From Stictocephala bisonia (taxonomy: Eukaryota > Arthropoda > Insecta > Hemiptera > Membracidae), in NCBI GenBank assembly GCA_035578905.1, contig JAQJVL010000059.1, positions 1,519,636 through 1,583,635 on the forward strand: a stretch of DNA of 64,000 nt. Reading direction: 5' to 3'. Below the pieces are notes generated by a model, which did no database searches, was not told the origin of the DNA, and was given only the letters and a program-made list of their open reading frames with translations. The translations under genes were made by a program, and so were the position numbers. Each line of letters opens with the position of its first letter. Position 1 is the stretch's first letter. Of the stretch, positions 56,440 through 64,000 are shown in pieces.

Positions 56440-57372
56440 ATTTTCCTTTTGAATACTGTTCAGTTTTCTTTATTTACTGTTATAATTAAAATGCTGCAAT
56501 GACAGTTAAGTGCAATAAGTACAGCGTGGAGCTAGCGAGTGACGAGTCGTCGAGTGCCCAGCGGTGTTCCACAAAGCACGCACACACTCAGTTCTGTTCA
56601 AAGCGTGACAAAGACCAAACTTAAAACCTATAAAATGCGATGGTTGCCGTGGGGACAGTGCGTCCGTCTAGAGTAATGACGACACAAGTACTACTGCTGA
56701 AGATACGCGCTCAATTTTAAACGCAATTGTGTCAATGAAACGGGAAATCTTATCGCACACCAGTAAGAAAATTGAGGAGGTAAATACTTCGGTACTTACC
56801 CTAACTGATAAGTTTAACAAGTTAAAGTTCAAAATTACTTCTATTTAAGAAATTTAGGGGATGTTAGGGATCAGGAGCGACGCAGTGGAGCTTGGCGTTG
56901 AGAATCTGTCGGATGGGGGCTAGAGCGACAGTGGAGCTTGGCATTGAGAATCTGTCGGGTGGAGCTAGAGCGACAGTGGAGCTTGGCATTGAGAATCTGT
57001 CGGATGGGGCTAGAGCGACAGTGGAGCTTGGCGTTGAGGATCTGTCGGATGGAGCAAGAGCGCTGCAGCAGCTAGTAAACGACGCAGAGCAAGATTCTCG
57101 GAGCGGCCTACCTTTCACAAGCAACGAGAACGTATTTTTTGTACATGAGATTATAACGAAAGCAATCAATGTTCCATACAAGTGTGACGACATACCTATC
57201 GCCCATAGGCCTCACCAGTACACTAGGAGACACGCTCACGCCCCTCTGATTGTCCAGTTCGTGTCCCGTACGACGAGGGAAGCATGGCTACAAGCTGCGA
57301 GGCGCAAGAAAAGTCTACATTCCACAGAAATTGCGGCGTCGCTGACACCTTGCAACGTCTACCTGAATGAGG
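56440..57372 (+). pseudogene. Non-LTR retrotransposon ORF1 (nucleic-acid-binding protein) relic
   Basis: A start near 56500 gives MTVKCNKYSVELASDESSSA with spaced Cys residues, resembling a degenerate zinc-binding N-terminus. A coiled-coil-like stretch follows (SILNAIVSMKREILSHTSKK, then VNTSVLTLTDKFNKLK). Next come 3-4 copies of a 15-residue unit, GARATVELGIENLSD, from a 45-bp tandem duplication at about 56872-57060; an extra G in the first unit shifts the frame. The C-terminal domain (FVHEIITKAINVPYKCDDIP, IAHRP, APLIVQFVSRTTREAWLQAA, RRKKSLHSTEIAASL) matches the L1 ORF1-like domain of insect CR1/Jockey-type ORF1 proteins. It fuses abruptly to an RT tail at about 57372. Confidence 0.75.
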
Positions 57373-58010
57373 CGTTATTTTCATTCTTTGATGAATTATG
57401 GTATTGCTATATGGGGTGGAACCTCTTTAATGAAAAAAATATTAAAGGTCCAAAAAAATATTCTGAGGGTAATGTCTCTGACCCCCACCAAGAAGATCAT
57501 GCAAACAACTGTTCAAAAATCTAAACTTAATGACAGCTTCTTCAATTTATATTTTTATCCTTCTGCAGCAAGTTTTTGAAAATAAAAAAAAAAAATAATA
57601 ACAATCATACATATAATAAAAGAACAAAAATAAAATTCTCAGATATCCCCTACACAGGACAAAACAATTGAAAAAAGCACGTTTTATATCGAATCTAAAT
57701 TTTACATCAAAATCCTACATACTGTACATAAAAAACTATAACTTATAAACGTTTTCAAAATGCTTAAAAGATTTTCTCATAAAAAGAGCTTATTATTCAA
57801 TGGAAGAATTTCTTAATGAAAATTTAGATGAATGTTATAGTTTTGTTAGTTTTTGGTTGTGTAATTGTAGTTTTTGCTGCGTTTTGTTTTGTTTTGTCAG
57901 TGTATTTGATTTTTAGTATTTCATGAGTTCTGTACTGACTATTCACCTGTTTGAGCAGAAATCTGCCTGCTATTGTCAAATGTATTGTGATCCTGTTAAA
58001 TAAATAAATT
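57373..58010 (+). pseudogene. RT C-terminus fused to ORF1 by internal deletion
   Basis: The frame at 57367-57579 reads FHSLMNYGIAIWGGTSLMKK, then VQKNILRVMSLTPTKK: the post-palm connector of a CR1/Jockey polymerase. Further on, across frames, FLIKRAYYSMEEFLNENLDE gives the conserved C-terminus, ending near 57838. The AATAAATAAATTG at about 57993-58005 is likely the 3' end. The endonuclease and RT palm expected between ORF1 and this segment are absent, so the element is a deletion derivative. Confidence 0.75.
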
Positions 58011-58019
58011 GCTTGGAAG

Positions 58020-60358
58020 GTTGTGGACTTGTGAAAGTAATAGATAAACCAACTAGAGTGACTGTAAATACTAAATCTTGTCTTGACCACATTTTTATCC
58101 GTCACAACGTTGTTAGTAAACACAATCAACCGACTCACACGCACTGCGGCACTGACCTTTAAACCGAAACTCGCACACATATTATAGATTATGCACTTGT
58201 AACTAATCACTTGACTCATTGCGACTGGATTCCCGTAGGCTACTCAGTTGTACTGATGTTGACTAGTGTGCTCAAACATTTGATCGTACAATCCAACAGA
58301 TTTTAGACATTTTTAGAAAAGAACTTGGATACAGGACGATGAGATTTAACAAATTAAAGCCTTGGATTTCCACAGGAATTATCCGTTCGATTCGAGAAAG
58401 AGATAAATTAAGCAAATGAGTAAAAAAAACAACCCTTTAACAATGAGTTAAACAATTTCTACCGCAACTACAGATACACTTTAAGCAAATCAATTAAAGA
58501 GGCAAAACGAACTTATTATACAACCCAAATTACACAATATAAAAATCCAAAGCGCCTCTGGTAAGTAATTAACGAACTTTAAAAAAACAAACAAACAAAA
58601 AAAGATTCTTTTCCTATAAAAAAATGTTTCCTGACGTTCAACCAATAATCCAAACTTTAATCAAACAGACCACAGATGACTTGACAATTTTTTGTCAAAA
58701 GTAGAACAAACTTTACCTGTTCGGAGTAGCTCCCCCCTTCGGATGGGGATCCCGAACTGTCACTGATCTTGACGTCAGACACGTTACTGGACTGCGGGCT
58801 GGGTCCGCTCCGGGCTGTGATGGTGTCTCCGCGGATTTGCTCAAGCTAAATACTGTATATTGATTACTTAGTCCAACCTTTACTGCATTTAATAAATTTG
58901 AGCCTACTGTCTGGTGTTTTTCCAAGTATTTTCAAACTTGCTAAGGTATTCCCTCTCTATAAGTCTAACGAAATAACAGAAAAAAATATTTTCAGGCCGA
59001 TTTCTTTGTTTAGCGCGTTTTATGTAAGATCCTCGAGCGAGTTGGAAACGAACAAATTCTTAATTTTCTCCAGTCCAAAAATATATATTTTGTGATCAAC
59101 AGCATGGCTTTAGGAATGACAAGAATAAAACAGATGCTTTTCGACATAAATAACCACATTAACATTAATATTTCAAAAGGAATTCGCTCATTAAACTAAT
59201 ATTTTTGAATTTAAAAAAAGCTTTCGATTCTGCAAATAGAAATAAGCTTATGCATAAGCTTGAATCCACAGGGATTCGCGGCATCGCTCTCGAGTGGTTC
59301 CACAATTATCTATCTTACAGATCGACGGCAATGTGTGGAACCAGCAGTGACTCTGCCAGTCGACTATCGCGTAATTCAGGGTAACACTTTGAGGCCCATT
59401 TCCCCCCTAATTGATATAAACAACATTTCAAAAATTAGGATTTATAGAGAGTTATTTTTATTTGAAGACGATTCTTTGCTGCTGCTTAACGGCAATAGTT
59501 GTCCAGACTAAAGCTTTGAGAGATCTTGTATTATTAAAAAAGTGGCTTGACCAAAACAAACTTTCTCTCAATGCTTCAAAATCTAAATTCATGCCTATTT
59601 CATTGAGAAATATCACTGATCACAACCTTCCAAATCTAATAACTCACAACTGTGATAGTTACTTAAATGACAGCTGAAATTTTGTAGAGATCGAGAAAGT
59701 CGCTCTTTACAATATTTAGGAGTAGTTTTTGATTTCCGCATGACGTGGAACAAACATATTGAATTTCTGGTAACCAAGCTTGGAAAATACTTCTTTGTAT
59801 TTAGGCAACTCAACGAAATTTTAACGAAAAGGAAATTAAATCAGCCTATTATGGCTATGTTCAATCTCTGCTTTCATTTGGCATCATCGCATGAGGAGGA
59901 GCGTATCAGACCACACTTCAACCTCTTTACTTACTTGAAAAGAAAATTTATAAAATTGGTTTTAGTAAAAATAGACGTTTCCCAACAATATCTTTAGTCC
60001 GAGAAACTTCAATACTCAGTATTCGTCAGTTGTTTATAATAACTCTTTTGATCTATATGTTTTCCAATCCAAATTCAGTTGTCACAAACATTTCTCATAA
60101 TTACAGAACCCGTTATTCCCAAACTGTAGGAGCTCCATCTCTACATTTGTACAGATATTCTTCTTGTACAAATGCCTTTTACATAAGTAGTATTTTGTAC
60201 AAAAATTTGACCACATACTGTACTTCAAAAACTCCGACATATTTAATTCACATTCACTTCCTATCTTTTTAAGAAACGTGTCAACAATTGGCTACTTGAC
60301 TTGGGCATATCTGATGCGGTGACAGTTATTAGAACTGATTACCGGCGGACCTGACCTT
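58020..60358 (+). pseudogene. Non-LTR endonuclease-RT relic, plus strand
   Basis: The end of an APE-type endonuclease is seen as GCGLVKVIDKPTRVTVNTKS then CLDHIFIRHNVV (the S-x-L-D-H motif). The linker and RT follow, badly broken: LSGVFPSIFKLAKVFPLYKS, FRPISLFSAF, QHGFRND, LKKAFDSANRNKLMHKLEST (catalytic Asp), GIRGIALEWFHNYLSYRSTA, FEDDSLLLL (degenerate YADD), LKKWLDQNKLSLNASKSKFM and YLGVVFDFRMTWNKHI. A long C-terminal part with HNYRTRYSQTVGAP ends near 60355. It starts about 10 bp after the preceding element's 3' end. Confidence 0.85.
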
Positions 60359-61268
60359 CGACACTACCCTCTCCCCTCTCAACCATGCGACACCTTGAGT
60401 GTTTGTTTTATGCCACACCTCTCTGCATTTCACGCGTCATCATAATTACTTCGTTGAGATTATTAACCTCAAAAATTGCATACTCCGTTATCATTCATAC
60501 TTTAACAAAATTACTTATCATTACAATATTTCCTTTTTAAATCAAACCATTATCTTCAATATTCATTCTGACATTAAATTACAATTCAAAATTCAATCCA
60601 GTATAAAACACGCTGACTGAGTATGTACTATAGTTTCTTCACAAAAAAGTCGGTAAAGTTGAGTTTTGTCGAAAACATGCGATTTTTTGGAATAGTTCCT
60701 CACATTTAAGCACGATTAAAAGAAGGAACTTATAACCCTACTCACTATTTACGTTGACCATTCTGTTAACAAAACTGCCTTAAAATTAGACTTTTCGCCT
60801 TTACAAATGTCAAAATGGCGGATATTTAAATGTTGACATACGTGATAAACCAGTATAGCCCCGTGTTTAACTAACTAAGCATCCCTTAATCCACTTAGGT
60901 AACACCCAGTGATCATCTTGGGCAGCAGCCCCCCCCCGTGATCAATTCAGGTGCTCACCATGATCAACTTGGGTAGCATCCCGTCATCATCTTAGGTAGC
61001 TACCGGTGGTCGACTTAGGTAGGCCACGTGATAAACTTGGGTAGCCCCGATGATCATCTTAAGTAGCTCCACGTGATCATCTTGGACTCTATAGCCTCCG
61101 CACAGGCGTCATGCCCATGTAGGCTAGTTTCCCTTAGTTTCATAGTGTACATATTTTTGTTTAATTTATTATTTTGTTAATTACCGTTGTATTATGTTTG
61201 ATGTATACTTATCTGTTTTATTTTTGTCATGAATAACTAGAAACAATAAACGAATTTCATTTCATTTC
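60359..61268 (+). other. 3' UTR and tail of the 58-60 kb retrotransposon
   Basis: After the RT stop, the sequence runs to AACAATAAACGAATTTCATT then TCATTTC at about 61240-61268, an AATAAA followed by short ATTTC repeats, typical of non-LTR ends. At 60840-61090 it contains about 8 degenerate units of 23-30 bp built on GTGATCATCTTGGGTAGC. The UTR interpretation rests on position and tail; no frame is present. Confidence 0.6.
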
Positions 61269-61269
61269 A

Positions 61270-63270
61270 ATTTAATGCATCAACTTTGTAGCTGTATTAA
61301 TTTTAGATTTTACTAATTTTATAATTAATTATTCGTATTTTATACTGTACGATATTATATTTTATATTTTAGATTGTTGTAAATGTTAGTAAGTGTTAAC
61401 ATAAATTATTTAGTTTTAATTTAAATGTATTTTTATTATTTTAGAATGTTATATATATTAAGTGTTAAAACTATAAAATAAAATATATTGTTAGTGTTTC
61501 ATTTTCATTTTTAGATTGTTTTAAGTATTAAGCAAGTGTTAAAAAAATTACTTTGTTTGAATGTTTTTGTTTTCATATTTTTAGAACGTTGTTCATATTA
61601 CGTGTCATATACCATATTTTTATTGAGAATCATTTAATTTTTTGAATTGATATAAATATAAAGTAAGTGTAAACATGCATTATTTTCTTTAAATTTGAAT
61701 ATTCTTTCTTATTTTGGAAAATATGTACATATTAATACATCGCACGTTATGTTTCAGTTTCATTATGGTTTTTTTATACGTAGATGTTGTACACACAAAC
61801 ATGTTGTCTGTATAGATTTGAGTATTGCTGTGTAGTAGCCCTTTATGTAGTTCAGCAATTTTACGGTACTTTCGTTTATTTAATTTATTCCATTTCTTAA
61901 ATTAATGTCTCCATATCTTATATTTAAAAAGTGACTAGTGTGGGCGCACGACGAGAGGAGACCTGGAGTGGGCCTGAAATAATCCCCGTATTTCGAGGAG
62001 TATCACGACAATGAAGGCGCTTTCACAAAAATGCGAGCTTTTATTTACTAAATACTACAATAAATGCGTAAAACTACTAATATATATCATTAATTATGCT
62101 TTTCATGCAACTATTAATGTTTTTCATTTAGACGTAAAACTATTAATCATTGATTCTAAATTTTTTTAGATACATTTTGTTATTGAAATGATATTTAAAT
62201 GATATCTAATGATATTTAAATGATATTTAAAATTATTAATTTTTAATAGTTAATTTAATTTAATAATAATTAAAATATATATTATATATAATATTGTGCA
62301 GTGTATCAATATGTACTTTTTTTAGTATTTTATGTTTGCAAAGATGACCTAACGAAATAACACATTGCTTGTATGTTATATATTATTTTTATTATACTTA
62401 TTAGGTTTAATTTTATAAATAGGTAAATTGTTAATAATTAACACAAGACAGTAATTTTACAAAGTGCTTATAAATTCAAGTAAATAAAAAAGTCGCTTGT
62501 TGAGTTAAAATTTGATACGCGTAAAATTAAGTATTTTTTTGTGACAAATATATTATTAATCCTCATCAAGCATTACTTTCTTTCAATATGATACAGTATT
62601 AAAGCGTTGTTAGTTAAGAATCTTTTTCTTGTGTAGTTCGTTAATAACATACAGTACAGATAAGAAACCGACGCGACCGCGTGAAGCGCCTTAAAAAATA
62701 ATATAGGTGAGGACTCAGGTCTCATCTCGTCATGCGGCTACAATAGTCCAATACATATCGACAGTTGTATTCGTTTTTTACTCAAACAGCTGATAATGGT
62801 AACAGTGCCAGTGCTGCCAACATCAATTTATCTGTGAGAAAAATAGTAACAAGTTTACATTTCTGTTTAAATAATTTAATACACTATTCTGTCAAATCGC
62901 GAAAAAGTAATAGCAAAGCACATGTTTTCCAAATGTTTCCTGTAATCTTTTCAGATTAGATCATTTTTGAACGTATATAAAAAATGTTATCTCAATAGTA
63001 AGCTCCATAAGGAATCTGATCATTTTGAGCTTTCATATGTACGTTATTAGGCAAAATATCAAAAAGTTGCCGATAATAAAAAGTCTTAAAATTACAATTT
63101 CTATCTGAAACTATCATAAAATATAGGATGTTCCATAAGAAAAACCAATATAAATAGCCATATTGGAAAAAGGCGGCCATTTCTCAAAATTTAAAGTATG
63201 TATTTTTAATAGTCTTCAAAAATAAATTTGAAGTTTTTATCAGACTTATGGTTTCCAAGAACAAAATCGT
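61270..63270. other. Very AT-rich DNA, nothing recognised
   Basis: Low-complexity AT sequence includes related TAGATTGTT...AAGTGTTAA words at about 61370-61560. A short GC-richer stretch (62650-62760) has no recognised coding content. Frames of 62-64 codons are within chance. Confidence 0.5.
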
Positions 63271-63302
63271 GGCCCACTAAAAAAAAAAAAAAATACACCC
63301 TG
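63271..63302. mobile_element. Possible single transposon end (TACAGGGTGTAT type)
   Basis: On the minus strand TACAGGGTGTAT is followed by a T run and TAGTGGGCCACG. CAGGGTGT adjoining TA is a common mariner-type terminus. I could not find the matching second end in the window. Confidence 0.3.
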
Positions 63303-64000
63303 TATACATATATCATATCTCATAAATAATAACTTTAACTAAATATGCTAATAACAACAACCAACTTAACCAACAACAATCAATATCATTACCAATAACA
63401 AATTAAGTTAAACAACTAGGGAGGAGGATTATTGGCGAGAAAGAAAGTACTTTACTTGAAGTAAAGTGCTGCGATCTATGAGTTAATCTCTTTCAGAGAG
63501 CTGTAGAGTTCAACCAAAGAACTGTTCCTAAAAATTTGCGCTGTTCTTTCGGGCATTTATGTATAATGTTCCTTCAATCGTACAATTTGTACAGGTAATT
63601 GACCTGATTCGCCCCGATGAAAAGATTTCCCCACTACACTAACAATTACCCATACTTAGAATCATATGATCCCTTTTCAAATAACTAACTTCAATTTTAT
63701 TTAGGTACAATCGTAAATGTGAGTTACTAAAACAGTCTCTTGTAAAAATCTCATGCACTGGCTGTGATATTAGTGCATAAGAAGAAAATGTACTAACTTA
63801 TGACATTGATAAACTCTGATGTGTATAAAAAACCATTGTGCACTTTGAGGCGCCATGATATCTTTGAAAACCTATAAAAAGAACCAGAAAAGTTCATTCC
63901 ATGAATTATCATTATCTTTATCAGGTTATCAATTATTACTATTTATGAATTCATTGTATAGCAGAAGGGAGGTTAGTTTGCTGTTTCCATCTATTATATT
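63303..64000. other. AT-rich DNA, nothing recognised
   Basis: No frame of note, repeat or tRNA-like box is seen. Confidence 0.5.

Noticed and set aside
56872..57060. Link between the 45-bp ORF1 duplication and the 45-bp minisatellite at 1.6 kb
   Set aside because: They share the period and a GTGGAGCTT word, but the rest of the units does not align; I take it as coincidence.
58713..58925. 70-codon minus-strand frame in a GC-richer patch
   Set aside because: It lies antisense within the plus-strand endonuclease-RT relic and shows no domain.

Overview
The window looks like repeat-dense, AT-rich eukaryotic DNA, most likely from an insect or another arthropod. This is inferred from its contents: decayed CR1/Jockey-type non-LTR retrotransposons, a Penelope-like element with a GIY-YIG domain, a mariner-type element with a DUF4817-like N-terminus, pogo/Tigger-, piggyBac- and hAT-type remnants, a tRNA-derived SINE and a DUF4780-like ORF1 fragment. 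I cannot name the species. I see no operon, rRNA gene, true tRNA gene or CRISPR array. The only host-like coding candidate is a short MADF-domain exon near 33.2-33.35 kb, and it may itself belong to a Harbinger-type transposon. The only long, apparently intact coding frame is the mariner transposase (37128-38258, minus).

Layout. 0-0.36 kb is a (GA)n microsatellite. 1.6-2.26 kb is a 45-bp minisatellite beside a minus-strand non-LTR reverse transcriptase (RT) relic (2.39-3.88 kb). 5.44-5.66 kb is a small CpG-rich island. 6.3-8.5 kb is a very decayed plus-strand RT element carrying a SINE. 8.5-12.94 kb is an 87-bp satellite. 14.6-22.85 kb is an 8.2-kb array of 36/37-bp units. 24.7-31.6 kb is a composite 108-bp (66+42) satellite split by an internally deleted Tigger element (28466-30224). 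33-35.2 kb holds the MADF exon and a frameshifted hAT-type zinc-finger relic. 35.45-38.71 kb is a minus-strand Penelope-like element split by the mariner (37022-38350). 38.7-39.86 kb is a GC-rich 5' part of a DUF4780-type retroelement. 40.16-42.3 kb is another RT relic ending at a hairpin.

42568-46484 is a piggyBac shell. Its interior has been replaced by nested inverted repeats, whose outer arms are partly built of 16-bp tandem units and which carry two foldback elements at the apex. After a 54-bp minisatellite (46.55-46.88 kb), 47.6-49.8 kb is a decayed ~110-bp repeat field holding a truncated RT 3' end and a small MITE. 51.35-54.16 kb is a 92-bp satellite whose monomer contains two dyads. 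54.3-61.27 kb is a run of three non-LTR remnants: a minus-strand RNase H-containing tail, a plus-strand ORF1 joined to an RT C-terminus, and a plus-strand endonuclease-RT relic with a repeat-bearing 3' UTR. The rest is AT-rich DNA in which I see nothing.

Tandem repeats occupy about one third of the window. Many periods are multiples of three (45, 87, 36, 66, 42, 108, 54, 48), so long spurious reading frames run through them on both strands; these are not genes. The main biology is the layering of insertions: satellites serve as targets, transposons sit inside transposons, and several insertions can be placed in order from their TA or TTAA junctions.
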